Shown piece after piece: positions 9,364-18,420 of a stretch of 64,000 nt of DNA. Positions within the stretch are counted from its first letter, which is position 1. Each line of letters opens with the position of its first letter. The stretch is from Sphingobacterium puteale. GTDB taxonomy: Bacteria; Bacteroidota; Bacteroidia; Sphingobacteriales; Sphingobacteriaceae. The notes beneath the pieces were generated by a model, which ran no database searches, was not told where the DNA came from, and saw only the letters and a list, made by a program, of their open reading frames with translations. The position numbers and the translations under genes are program-made. The stretch is taken from positions 54,846 to 118,845 of the forward strand of contig NZ_RBWS01000025.1 in NCBI RefSeq assembly GCF_003627955.1. Reading direction: 5' to 3'.

Positions 9364-10443
9364 ATGACCGAAGTATTAATCCAACTTTCACAGAACTGGC
9401 CTGTATGGCTCTGGAATATGGCATTAATCCTATTTTCATTCCTGATCGGTATTCTCATAAAAATGTTGTTTATACCCCTGTTGCGAAGGCAGGCGATCGA
9501 GCAGTCTTCTTATTCCCTGTTCCGTTCATTCATTCGCCGATTCAACAGGATATTGAGTGTTTTTATTCCCTTGCTGGTCTTTAACAGTTTACTTCCTTTT
9601 GCGCATTTTAATGCCAGAACTTTACAGGTGGTGACCAAAATCAACGAGATATTGTTAGTCAGCTTTTTCGCCTTGGCTTTGATTCAGGCGATCAAAGTAT
9701 TTGAAGATTATCTGTACCATCGCTTTGATGTCAACAAGGAGAATAACTTACGTGAGCGGAAGGTCAGGACACAGATCGTTTTTATCCGCAAAGTGGTGGT
9801 GACCATCATTATTGTGGTCGCACTGGCGATTGTATTATTAAGTTTCGAAAGCATGCAAAAGATCGGTGCAGGATTGCTGACCGGTGTGGGGGTCGGCGGT
9901 ATTATCATTGGCTTTGCGGCACAGAAATCACTTGGGAATCTGCTGGCGGGTTTTCAAATCGCATTTACACAGCCCATACGAATGGACGATGTGCTTGTGG
10001 TAGAAGGGGAATGGGGAAAGGTTGAGGAAATCAACCTCACTTATGTGGTGGTCAATATCTGGGACAAGCGTCGTCTGGTACTGCCGATCACCTATTTTAT
10101 CGAGAAACCTTTTCAGAACTGGACGCGGACTACAGCTGAGATATTGGGAACGGTTTTTATCTACACCGATTTTACCATCCCCGTGCAGCAGCTTCGGGAG
10201 AAGTTGACGGTCTTGCTCGCCGGGCATCCCTTATGGGATGGTCAAGTGAATGTCTTGCAGGTGACTGATATTAGGGAGCAGACCATGGAGATACGCTGCT
10301 TGATGAGCTGCCGTAATTCAGGGCAAGCTTTTGATCTCCGCTGTTACATACGTGAACAGATGATCGACTATATCAAGTCCAATTTTCCGGATGCCCTGTC
10401 CAAAACACGTGTCGATTACACCGCGAAAGAAATTAAAGCGTAA
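9364..10443 (+). CDS. MscS-family mechanosensitive ion channel
   Basis: 359 residues with four predicted membrane segments (about 15-38, 60-80, 95-113, 137-158) followed by the pore-lining helix GVGVGGIIIGFAAQKSLGN (about residues 177-195) and the MscS beta domain containing Q-P-I-R-M-D-D-V-L-V-V-E-G-E-W-G-K-V-E-E-I. The cytoplasmic alpha/beta domain follows. Such channels open under membrane tension and release solutes during osmotic downshock. The glycine/alanine-rich pore motif is intact. It stands 91 bases from the next gene on the same strand and may be transcribed alone. Confidence 0.93.
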   Translation: MTEVLIQLSQNWPVWLWNMALILFSFLIGILIKMLFIPLLRRQAIEQSSYSLFRSFIRRFNRILSVFIPLLVFNSLLPFAHFNARTLQVVTKINEILLVSFFALALIQAIKVFEDYLYHRFDVNKENNLRERKVRTQIVFIRKVVVTIIIVVALAIVLLSFESMQKIGAGLLTGVGVGGIIIGFAAQKSLGNLLAGFQIAFTQPIRMDDVLVVEGEWGKVEEINLTYVVVNIWDKRRLVLPITYFIEKPFQNWTRTTAEILGTVFIYTDFTIPVQQLREKLTVLLAGHPLWDGQVNVLQVTDIREQTMEIRCLMSCRNSGQAFDLRCYIREQMIDYIKSNFPDALSKTRVDYTAKEIKA

Positions 10444-10534
10444 CCCTTTTTATGGGATCTTCCTGCCGGTCAGTGATTGGATACGGAAATGTCTTGTCCA
10501 GGCCATATCTTTGTGATATAATTTTGAAATTAAT

Positions 10535-11605
10535 ATGCAGATCATATTTTTTGTTTTGTCGGGACTCTTGATTCTCCTTAGCTTGCTTCCTTTTATCCGG
10601 TGCCAGCACTGGGTCTTTCGTGTGGCCGAATTTGTGAAATTGCAGCTGCTGGTTTTTCAGGTACCGGTACTGGCCTGGGGATTTTATCTTGTTGCGGACG
10701 CTCCCTGGATATGGAGCATACAGATTCTTCAGGCGCTGTTGATTGGCTATCACGTATTTATCTTGGTGCGCTACACCAAATTTTGGCGGAAAGAAATATA
10801 TGAAAAGGGGAAAGACGCTTCAGATAGTATTAAAATTATATCCTGTAATATCTTGCAGTTCAATAAAGAGTACGACCGTTTTATAGATCTGATCCGGAAA
10901 GAGCAACCGCAGATTTTTGTGACAATGGAAAGTGATGCGGTTTGGGAAAATGCCTTGCGTGAATTGGAATCAGACTATCCTAATGTGGTCAAAGTGACCT
11001 TGGATAATACTTATGGCATGCATTTTTACACCAAGCTCAAGGTCAATAAAAGTTGGGTGCACTACTTTGTCGCTGATGATATTCCGAGTATCGAGGCTGA
11101 ATTGGAGACAGAAGACGGTCACCGTTTTATATTTTTTGCGGTGCATCCACCGCCACCAAGTCCTACGGAAGAAGAGAACTCCAAGGAACGGGATGGTGAT
11201 CTGCTCAGCGTGGCGAAAAAGGTGCGCAATTATAAAATGCCGGTAGTGGTGACGGGCGATTTTAACAATGTGGCCTGGGCAAGGTCCTCAGTCCTGTTTA
11301 AAAAAACAAGCAAGCTCATCGATGCACGGATCGGACGTGGCATCTTATCGACCTTTCATGCCAATTATTGGTTTTTCAGGGTTCCGCTGGATCTGCTGTT
11401 TCATAGTCCAAATGTATTCATAGACAAGCTGTTTATTTATCCTTCGGTAGGTTCTGATCACTTTCCCATGGGCTGTACCTTCTTTATAGATCGCTATTCG
11501 GATGAGCAGGCGGAAGATATCGAAGAACTTGAAAAGGGAGAAATGAGCGAAATCAATGAACTGATCGCGGAGGGACGCAAAGAGGAGAGTGACAACCGTG
11601 AATAG
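10535..11605 (+). CDS. Membrane-anchored endonuclease/exonuclease/phosphatase family protein
   Basis: 356 residues. The first about 85 residues form three hydrophobic helices, then the EEP fold follows: ISCNILQFN (metal-binding Asn), a glutamate in FVTMESDAVW, A-V-H-P-P-P-P-S-P, VVTGDFNNVAW (catalytic Asp/Asn) and the terminal V-G-S-D-H-F-P (catalytic Asp-His). The family includes DNases and lipid or inositol phosphatases; the membrane helices argue for a phosphodiesterase working at the envelope. The C-terminus is a charged, glutamate-rich tail. The substrate cannot be told from sequence. Confidence 0.88.
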   Translation: MQIIFFVLSGLLILLSLLPFIRCQHWVFRVAEFVKLQLLVFQVPVLAWGFYLVADAPWIWSIQILQALLIGYHVFILVRYTKFWRKEIYEKGKDASDSIKIISCNILQFNKEYDRFIDLIRKEQPQIFVTMESDAVWENALRELESDYPNVVKVTLDNTYGMHFYTKLKVNKSWVHYFVADDIPSIEAELETEDGHRFIFFAVHPPPPSPTEEENSKERDGDLLSVAKKVRNYKMPVVVTGDFNNVAWARSSVLFKKTSKLIDARIGRGILSTFHANYWFFRVPLDLLFHSPNVFIDKLFIYPSVGSDHFPMGCTFFIDRYSDEQAEDIEELEKGEMSEINELIAEGRKEESDNRE

Positions 11606-11636
11606 TTTGCGCATGCGATGGGCTCCCTGATTCTGG

Positions 11637-12419
11637 CTATTGTCCGATCCGTAGTTGATATTCCTTTGCTGCCGCAACAGAGAAATAGCCCAATGCGTTG
11701 TTGGAAATATTGGATTTCGGATTCCCGGGTGCGGCGTTGCTGAGATTGTTGCTTTGGTACTCGTTCCAATATTGATAGGTTTTCTGGTCCACACAATAGC
11801 GGCGTATTGTAATTGTGTCACCCAGGGATAGGTCTTCCTCCTGGTCGGTTATATAATGGGTTACTTTCAGTCCGTCGTTAAATTGGTCGGACTCTGCCCG
11901 TGCAAAACGAAAGGGACCGCCATTGGTGGAGAGGGTATAAATATAATAATTGGAAATTTTAGCCGGATCTTTAAAGGTCAGTGCCGCAAAATAATAATTT
12001 TCTCCGCCGAGATTTTTTTCGGAAATATGGGTTGACTCCACGGCAACATAGGTGGGCATCCGGCAGGTAGAGCCATATTGCTGCTTTTGGACCTCAACAA
12101 GCAACGTATAGGTCCGGCCGGAAAGGGGCTTAAAGGTACGATGGATATAATAGCCGTCTTTCTCATATTGAAAGGAGTAGTTCCTATTTTCATTGTCTTT
12201 GACCCATACCGTTGCTCCTTTGATCCCGGAAGTATTGATGGGATCGTCGAATCCGACAGATCGTGAAATGCGTATCCGCTGGACTGAACTGGCATCGGAT
12301 AGCTGGGCATCAATAACAATGCGTGCGGTAGCCTCATTGAGATCAAGGTCCATTTTTTCCTCACAGGAAGAAATCAGCAACAACAGACCGCATAGGATAA
12401 AAGACAGTTTAACATTCAT
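11637..12419 (-). CDS. DUF4249 domain-containing lipoprotein
   Basis: 260 residues with a lipobox (LLLLISSCEEKMDLDL). The mature part shows the DUF4249 pattern: R-I-V-I-D-A-Q-L-S-D, then R-I-S-R-S-V-G-F-D-D-P, then I-K-G-A-T-V-W-V-K-D and L-S-G-R-T-Y-T-L-L-V-E. The protein is presumably outer-membrane attached. It follows the TonB-dependent receptor gene by five bases; receptor plus DUF4249 lipoprotein is a recurrent Bacteroidota pair of unknown substrate. At 260 residues it appears shorter than most family members, which often exceed 350, so it may be a compact variant. Confidence 0.88.
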   Translation of the reverse strand: MNVKLSFILCGLLLLISSCEEKMDLDLNEATARIVIDAQLSDASSVQRIRISRSVGFDDPINTSGIKGATVWVKDNENRNYSFQYEKDGYYIHRTFKPLSGRTYTLLVEVQKQQYGSTCRMPTYVAVESTHISEKNLGGENYYFAALTFKDPAKISNYYIYTLSTNGGPFRFARAESDQFNDGLKVTHYITDQEEDLSLGDTITIRRYCVDQKTYQYWNEYQSNNLSNAAPGNPKSNISNNALGYFSVAAAKEYQLRIGQ

Positions 12420-12424
12420 AAGGT

Positions 12425-14746
12425 CTAAAATTTAAAGTTCCAGGTGACGGAAGGAATGATTCCGAATAAAACAATTTTGTAAGCTTCGGTGAGATTGGGG
12501 TTGTCCTTATTTTCCCGAAAGTCAATGGTATAAGCATTTTTGCGGTTGTAGGCATTGTATATGCCAATTGTCCAGCTCGAATGAAAGCGTTTGCCGGTTT
12601 GATTGGAGGCGTAAGTCGCTGACAGGTCCAGGCGGTGATAGTCAGGCATGCGGTAACCGTTTCGCTCGGTGTAGTAGAACATGGATTTGCCGTTGACAAG
12701 GTATTTTCCGCTTGGAAAGGTAACGGCATTTCCGGTGTTGAAGACAAATGTTCCGCTGACTGTCCAGCTGTCCGAAAGGGCATAATTGGCCACAACTGCG
12801 AAGTCGTGTGTGCGATCCTGCCGAGCATTGAACCATTTTCCGTCATTGATTCCGTTAAATTTACGTCGGCTTTTGGAAAGGGTATAGCTGATCCAGCCTT
12901 TAAGACGGCCGCTGTTCTTGCGTAGGTGCCCCTCCAGGCCGTAAGCCCGACCAATACCAAAGAGCAGCTCCCCTTCGAAATAGGCATCCGCCTGTAAGGT
13001 GGCCCCATTGCGTACGTCAATTTGATTGCCCAGACGTTTATAATAGGCTTCGACCGAAAAATCGTACTGCTTGTTCACAAAAGTACGGAAGTAACCAAGG
13101 ACAGCCTGGTCTACGCGCTGTGGTTTGATATGGAGACTACTGAGTACATACCGATCGGTGGGCAGGCTGGCGGTGGTATTGGTCAATTGATGCAGGTTCT
13201 GCACGATGCGGTTGTACGAGGCTTTTAAGCTGCTGCGTTCATCCAGCATCAGACTGGCGGAAAGACGTGGTTCCAGATTGATATAGTGTTTGGCAATCTG
13301 GCTGTTATCCCGTTTTTCGGAAACAGGCTGTCCGTTTTTGTCAAATTGATAGAAAGTCCGTTTGCCCAGGACCATAAAATCATGGACATGGATACCGTAC
13401 TGTAACGACAGGTTGGTGGTAGCTTTCCATTCGTGGGAGATATAACCACCGAGATCAATACCGCGCTGGCTTTCAATGGCCGTCGGATTGACAGACTGAT
13501 TTTTGCCCGAAGAGAGATTGGCCGGCCGGATGGACTGTGCCAGTGCGCTTACCCCCAACCGGATGGTATTATTAACATTCGCATAATAGGAAAAATCCTG
13601 CTTAGCATTGACGTTCCGGATGTTGGAGACCATCTGAAAATCGATCTGCTCGCTGGAAACACCGGCCTGATAATTGAATCCGCTATAGATAAGTGAGGTG
13701 TTGCTGGATATTTTATTGTTAAAGCGGTGGTTCAACCGTGCCGTTGCTGTAGTATTCCCCCAGAAAAGATGAAATAGGTCGCTGTACTTTAATCTGTCTT
13801 TGCCATGATAGCCTGATAGATATAGGTTTGATTTCTTGCCCAGACTAAAACTGAGCTTGGCATTCAGATCATAGAAATACAGACTATTCTTATCCATGTC
13901 TTTGCTTTTCGCCAGTTTTAAAAAGGAATCGGCATAGGAACGGCGGGCACTGAATAGAAAGGAGCTCTTGTCTTTTGCAATTGGGCCCTCCAGTTTGAGC
14001 CGCGAAGCAACTATACCCAGGCCGCCTTCGCCGGAGAACTGCTTTTTGTTGCCATTCAACATGGAAATATCCAGTACAGAAGATAGACGTCCGCCATATT
14101 GGGCCGGTATGCCGCCCTTATAGAGCTGTACATCCTCGATCGCATCCGAATTAAAGGTAGAGAAAAATCCGAGGAGATGCGAAGCATTATACACGGTAGC
14201 CTGATCAAGGAGGATCAAGTTTTGTCCACCGTCACCACCGCGCACATGAAAATTGGCAGAGCCTTCACCACTGCTCTGTACACCAGGCAACAACTGTATG
14301 GTTTTAACGAGGTCTTTCTCGCCAAAGATGACGGGGACATCTTTAATATCCTTCATATTGAGATGAGCCGTGCTCATCTGTGGATCGTCGATGGCTTCGC
14401 CCTTTTCTTTGGCTGATACGACGACCTCGTCCATTCGCTTGGTAAGGGGCTGTAACGCAAAGTTTTTTTCAAGTGTCTGCCGTAATTCGAGCGTCGCTAC
14501 CTGTTGCCGATAGCCCGTGTAACTTACCGTTACCAGGTGAATACCTTTAGGAACCGTGATCTGATAATGTCCTTGCTGGTCTGTGGTCGTGCGTATGCCG
14601 TCCTTTATGGTAATAATGGCTCCGCGTAGCGGTGTTTGAGTAACGGAATCGCGAATGGAGCCACTTAGCAGTGCGTCTTGTGCGGAGGCAAGGAAAGGGG
14701 ATAGTACAATTGAAATGGGAAGAAAACAGGAAATAATCGAGCTCAT
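12425..14746 (-). CDS. TonB-dependent receptor with carboxypeptidase-like regulatory domain
   Basis: 773 residues: signal peptide, a carboxypeptidase-regulatory-like domain (LSGSIRDSVTQTPLRGAIIT, about 25-110), TonB plug domain with K-T-I-Q-L-L-P-G-V-Q-S-S-G-E-G and V-R-G-G-D-G-G-Q-N-L-I-L-L-D (about 125-230), and a beta-barrel with an aromatic C-terminus (SVTWNFKF). It is shorter than SusC proteins and has a DUF4249 partner rather than SusD. Function: TonB-energised uptake of an unidentified ligand, or a sensing receptor. It begins a two-gene operon. Confidence 0.92.
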   Translation of the reverse strand: MSSIISCFLPISIVLSPFLASAQDALLSGSIRDSVTQTPLRGAIITIKDGIRTTTDQQGHYQITVPKGIHLVTVSYTGYRQQVATLELRQTLEKNFALQPLTKRMDEVVVSAKEKGEAIDDPQMSTAHLNMKDIKDVPVIFGEKDLVKTIQLLPGVQSSGEGSANFHVRGGDGGQNLILLDQATVYNASHLLGFFSTFNSDAIEDVQLYKGGIPAQYGGRLSSVLDISMLNGNKKQFSGEGGLGIVASRLKLEGPIAKDKSSFLFSARRSYADSFLKLAKSKDMDKNSLYFYDLNAKLSFSLGKKSNLYLSGYHGKDRLKYSDLFHLFWGNTTATARLNHRFNNKISSNTSLIYSGFNYQAGVSSEQIDFQMVSNIRNVNAKQDFSYYANVNNTIRLGVSALAQSIRPANLSSGKNQSVNPTAIESQRGIDLGGYISHEWKATTNLSLQYGIHVHDFMVLGKRTFYQFDKNGQPVSEKRDNSQIAKHYINLEPRLSASLMLDERSSLKASYNRIVQNLHQLTNTTASLPTDRYVLSSLHIKPQRVDQAVLGYFRTFVNKQYDFSVEAYYKRLGNQIDVRNGATLQADAYFEGELLFGIGRAYGLEGHLRKNSGRLKGWISYTLSKSRRKFNGINDGKWFNARQDRTHDFAVVANYALSDSWTVSGTFVFNTGNAVTFPSGKYLVNGKSMFYYTERNGYRMPDYHRLDLSATYASNQTGKRFHSSWTIGIYNAYNRKNAYTIDFRENKDNPNLTEAYKIVLFGIIPSVTWNFKF

Positions 14747-15044
14747 TTTTAACGCTGGTCTGGTTGATTTCTGAACAATAAAAAACAGAATGACGTATTA
14801 ACCTTTTATTAATATTTATTGCTATAGTTTAAACGATTTTAGCTGCATAGTAGTCTCTTTTATTGATGTGGTTTAGTAACTATGTAACGCTTTTGGTACA
14901 TGAAATATTGTTCTAAGCGCTTTATTTGAATGGTAGATTTGCTAGTGATCAGTGGGTAGATCTGTCGAACCGAAAACCAGATGCCTGATATTTACTTAGA
15001 AATGTGTAAATTAATGGCACAAATGTATCCTGTAAATCTAACTA

Positions 15045-16172
15045 ATGGGTAAAGATTATCATTATAAAATGTCTGGCGATGAGCTGCAGTCGAGGACCAT
15101 TGATTTTTTGCGTTTCCCGCTGATTGTGGGTGTGGTATTTATCCATACAGATTTTTCAGATATTGTTATGAAGGGCGTAAAGCAGATCAGCTTTGTTGAC
15201 TACCCCCTGTTCTCGCATATCTTTTTCTTATTTTCCAAAGTTATTTTCGAGGTCTGTGTACCGCTTTTCTTTTTTATTTCAGGTTTTTTATTTTTCTATA
15301 AAACAGCTGGTTTTTCTATGGAAATCTACCTGCAGAAATTGAAAAATCGTGTCCGTTCGCTGTTGGTTCCTTATGTTTTCTGGAATCTGTTGGTCATCTT
15401 ATTCCTTTTGCTTGCACAGTCATTTTTGTCGGGCAGTTTAGTTTCAGGAAGAAACAAATTAATAACGGATTATAGCCTGCTGGACTGGCTCTGGTCCTTT
15501 TGGGATACCTCTCAGGTTAACCCGCACTCGGAGAAATCGTTGCCTGTTAATTCACCCTTTTGGTTTATCCGTGATCTGATAGTTGTAGTGCTGTTTTCGC
15601 CTATATTCTATATCCTGATTAAAAAACTGCGGACTTATGCCGTAATTATATTGGGATTGCTCTGGATTTTTAATCCCTTTTTTTATTTGCCGGGGCTGAG
15701 TACGGTTTCTTTCTTTTTCTTCACTGCAGGGGCGTATTTTAGCATCAACAATAAAAACTTTGTCAGTGGTATGCGGCCGATGCTATCGATCGCCGTGCCT
15801 TTGTATGTCCTGCTTGTTGTGGCACAGTTATTATTTCTGAACAAAAGCTGGTGGGTTGATTTATACTGTGCGGGAATTAGCATAGGTCTTATTGCTACGG
15901 TGTCAGTCGTTGCTCATTTTATAGGAAAAGAAAGCTGGCGTACAAACAGGTTCCTGGCCAATAGCAGCTTTTTTATTTTTGCCTACCATCGTTTACCTTT
16001 GGTGTTTGTTATTAAGTTTTTATTTAAGTTACTCAAGCCACAGTCTGAAGTCTTATTGCTGTTTCTGTACTTTTTCTGCCCCGTTATTATCATTGTTTTT
16101 GGTCTGATGATTTACAGTTTTTTAAAGCAGTTCTGGCCCCGGTTTATGGCAATTGTCAGTGGCGGACGTTAA
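15045..16172 (+). CDS. Acyltransferase family 3 membrane protein
   Basis: 375 residues, about ten hydrophobic helices. The N-terminal R-T-I-D-F-L-R-F-P-L-I-V-G-V-V-F-I-H and the motif F-F-F-I-S-G-F-L-F-F-Y-K are the acyltransferase-3 signatures; the His of the I-H-T-D segment would be the catalytic base. Such enzymes transfer acetyl or succinyl groups from the cytoplasm to surface glycans or lipids. It lies eight bases upstream of a C1 peptidase gene, so the two are co-transcribed. The glycan modified is unknown. Confidence 0.88.
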   Translation: MGKDYHYKMSGDELQSRTIDFLRFPLIVGVVFIHTDFSDIVMKGVKQISFVDYPLFSHIFFLFSKVIFEVCVPLFFFISGFLFFYKTAGFSMEIYLQKLKNRVRSLLVPYVFWNLLVILFLLLAQSFLSGSLVSGRNKLITDYSLLDWLWSFWDTSQVNPHSEKSLPVNSPFWFIRDLIVVVLFSPIFYILIKKLRTYAVIILGLLWIFNPFFYLPGLSTVSFFFFTAGAYFSINNKNFVSGMRPMLSIAVPLYVLLVVAQLLFLNKSWWVDLYCAGISIGLIATVSVVAHFIGKESWRTNRFLANSSFFIFAYHRLPLVFVIKFLFKLLKPQSEVLLLFLYFFCPVIIIVFGLMIYSFLKQFWPRFMAIVSGGR

Positions 16173-16180
16173 TAGAGTTT

Positions 16181-17362
16181 ATGAAAAGATATAAAAAGCC
16201 TGTCATTATTCTGTTTGTACTGGTTATCGGGGCATTGCTGGTCAACTATGGACGTAAGATGTTCATTAAAAACAAGTATAAGCGAATTAAAACGGAATAT
16301 GTTTTTACGGATGTCATCAATCTTGGCTGCACCTCGGTAAAACAACAGGGCGCATCGAATACCTGTTGGTCTTATACCGGTAATTCATTTCTGGAGTCGG
16401 AGATGATCCGAATGGGAAAAGAGCCGGTCGAAATTTCACAGGTTTATACCGCCAGGCAGGCCTATGTGGACAGGGCGCATAATTTTGTGCGTCTCCACGG
16501 AGGTCTGACGATGGGCGAAGGGGGACAATTACATGATGTTCTGAATGTATTTCGCAAGTATGGTGCGATGCCGGGGGCTGCTTACACAGGCTTACGTGGC
16601 AGACAAACCTATAATGATTTTAAGAAAATGACACCCATGCTGAACGCCATGCTCAAAGTGCTGATAAAGAGCAGGCCATTGACCCCAAACTGGGAGCAGG
16701 CCTACCGCGCAACACTTGATGCTCATCTTGGGGAGGTACCTCAACAATTTGACTTTAAGGGCAAAACCTATACGGCGCGATCATTTGCGGATCAGGTGAT
16801 CGGCATCGATCCTGATGATTACATTGGTTTTGCTTCTGTAACGGATCAGCCGTACTACAAGCCTTTTGTGCTAATGGTGCCGGACAATTGGTCATTTGAC
16901 CGTTTTTATAATGTGCCGATGCAGGATCTAACGGAAATTATAGATAGGGCATTGCAACAGGGCTTTACCATTGCCTGGACAACGGATGTGTCTGAAAAGG
17001 GGTTCTCATGGCCTTATGGTATTGCTTATGTTCCCGAAAAACCCTTCGACAGTATGTCCGGCGAAGAGAAAAAGGCCATGTTTGTCAAGCCGATGCCCGA
17101 AAGGAAAGTGACTCCCGAAGAGCGGCAGAAGGCCTTCGACAATTGGGAGACCACCGATGATCACGCGATGCATATCGTAGGGCTAGCCAAGGATCAGCAT
17201 GGTAAAGAATATTACCTTGTTAAAAATTCATGGGGGAAAGCCAACGATTTTAAAGGGTATATGTATGTCACCAAAGAATTTGTCAGCTATAAAACGATTA
17301 CACTGATGTTACATAAGGCGGCGCTGGATCTGTCCCTGCGGACGAAATTAAAGATCGAATAA
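16181..17362 (+). CDS. Membrane-anchored C1 (papain/bleomycin-hydrolase type) cysteine peptidase
   Basis: 393 residues. An N-terminal helix (KKPVIILFVLVIGALLVNYG) acts as signal anchor. The catalytic Gln-Cys pair is in VKQQGASNTCWSYTG, the His in DDHAMHIVGLAKD and the Asn in YLVKNSWGKAN, all intact. The arrangement matches the aminopeptidase C/bleomycin hydrolase branch, whose members are normally soluble and cytoplasmic; the anchor suggests this one acts in the periplasm. It is sandwiched between an acyltransferase and an outer-membrane protein gene in one operon. Confidence 0.88.
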   Translation: MKRYKKPVIILFVLVIGALLVNYGRKMFIKNKYKRIKTEYVFTDVINLGCTSVKQQGASNTCWSYTGNSFLESEMIRMGKEPVEISQVYTARQAYVDRAHNFVRLHGGLTMGEGGQLHDVLNVFRKYGAMPGAAYTGLRGRQTYNDFKKMTPMLNAMLKVLIKSRPLTPNWEQAYRATLDAHLGEVPQQFDFKGKTYTARSFADQVIGIDPDDYIGFASVTDQPYYKPFVLMVPDNWSFDRFYNVPMQDLTEIIDRALQQGFTIAWTTDVSEKGFSWPYGIAYVPEKPFDSMSGEEKKAMFVKPMPERKVTPEERQKAFDNWETTDDHAMHIVGLAKDQHGKEYYLVKNSWGKANDFKGYMYVTKEFVSYKTITLMLHKAALDLSLRTKLKIE

Positions 17363-17416
17363 CATAAAGACCGGAGATTCCCAATTGTTTCCATAATTGT
17401 GTCTGTGATTTGTGGT

Positions 17417-18205
17417 ATGAACTACGATAGACACGCGATACAACGATTTGGATTTTTGGTGATAATAGGAATTATTTTGCTGACAGATTCGGTCAGTGCG
17501 CAGGAAAATAGGCCGTTGCCGGATAAGGTGCACCATGCCGAGCCACTATATAATGATCTTGTTCGTGATCTGGGCGCAAGAAAAGGGGAGAAGGAGTTTA
17601 ATGTGGGGGCTGATATCAAAAAAATGGATAGGACAGATGAGTATGGCTATTTGGCAGAATATGAGTTTGCACCCATGGACCGTCTGGGGCTAGAGGTGGA
17701 AACCGATTTTGCCTATTCAAAAAGTAAAACGGCCGATGTTTCCTCGGGCAATGAACTCGAAAGGTTAAGGCTGTCATCCCAGTATTCCTTTTATGTTTCC
17801 AAAAAACAGGCGACAACATTGGCCATAGGCTATACACAGATTTTTAATTTCGTGGATGGAGGTACTGCGTTCAATCCCTTTTTTGTAGCTGCGAAAAGCT
17901 GGCACACCAACTGGCATACATTAATTTATACCGGGCCAGAAATAGCTTATCATTATAAATCACGTACAACCGAAATGAACTGGCAGATCAATACTTCCTT
18001 GCATTATACCTTGCCAAAAACCGACCATTTTATTGGCCTTGAGGTGAATCAGGAAGTTGCCGGAGGCCTGTTGGAAACAACACTTCGGCCACAGGTTAAA
18101 TTGGGGCTGAGCAATAAATTGGCCATCGGTATGGCGGTCGGCTTTCCGATAGCAGGAAAGGAAAACGCGATCAGCTCATTTTTTCGCCTGATTTATCAGC
18201 TTTAA
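17417..18205 (+). CDS. Outer membrane beta-barrel protein of unknown function
   Basis: 262 residues from the ATG at 17417; a GTG at 17399 would add six residues before the signal peptide, so the ATG is preferred. The signal peptide ends at S-V-S-A-Q-E. The mature protein begins with a distinctive H-A-E-P-L-Y-N-D-L-V-R-D-L-G-A-R-K-G-E, followed by alternating polar/hydrophobic strands typical of an outer membrane barrel (for example Y-L-A-E-Y-E-F-A-P). I recall this opening motif in hypothetical proteins of Bacteroidota and Proteobacteria, but no function. It is the last gene of the acyltransferase-peptidase operon. Confidence 0.75.
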   Translation: MNYDRHAIQRFGFLVIIGIILLTDSVSAQENRPLPDKVHHAEPLYNDLVRDLGARKGEKEFNVGADIKKMDRTDEYGYLAEYEFAPMDRLGLEVETDFAYSKSKTADVSSGNELERLRLSSQYSFYVSKKQATTLAIGYTQIFNFVDGGTAFNPFFVAAKSWHTNWHTLIYTGPEIAYHYKSRTTEMNWQINTSLHYTLPKTDHFIGLEVNQEVAGGLLETTLRPQVKLGLSNKLAIGMAVGFPIAGKENAISSFFRLIYQL

Positions 18206-18420
18206 ACACTCCTAACTGCTTTGTACAATTGTCGTATGCAAGACAAATGACGAAGAAAATATATGTTTGTTGTTTATGAATTCATGTGCTGTCAGCTTAA
18301 ATTATAAATTATTTCTTAAAATATGATACAATATATTGGTATCGTATAAATCCACTGATCTTAACAGGTTCCGTTTTGTTTCATAAGGGATAATTTTTGG
18401 TCTTACCCAAATATCAAACG

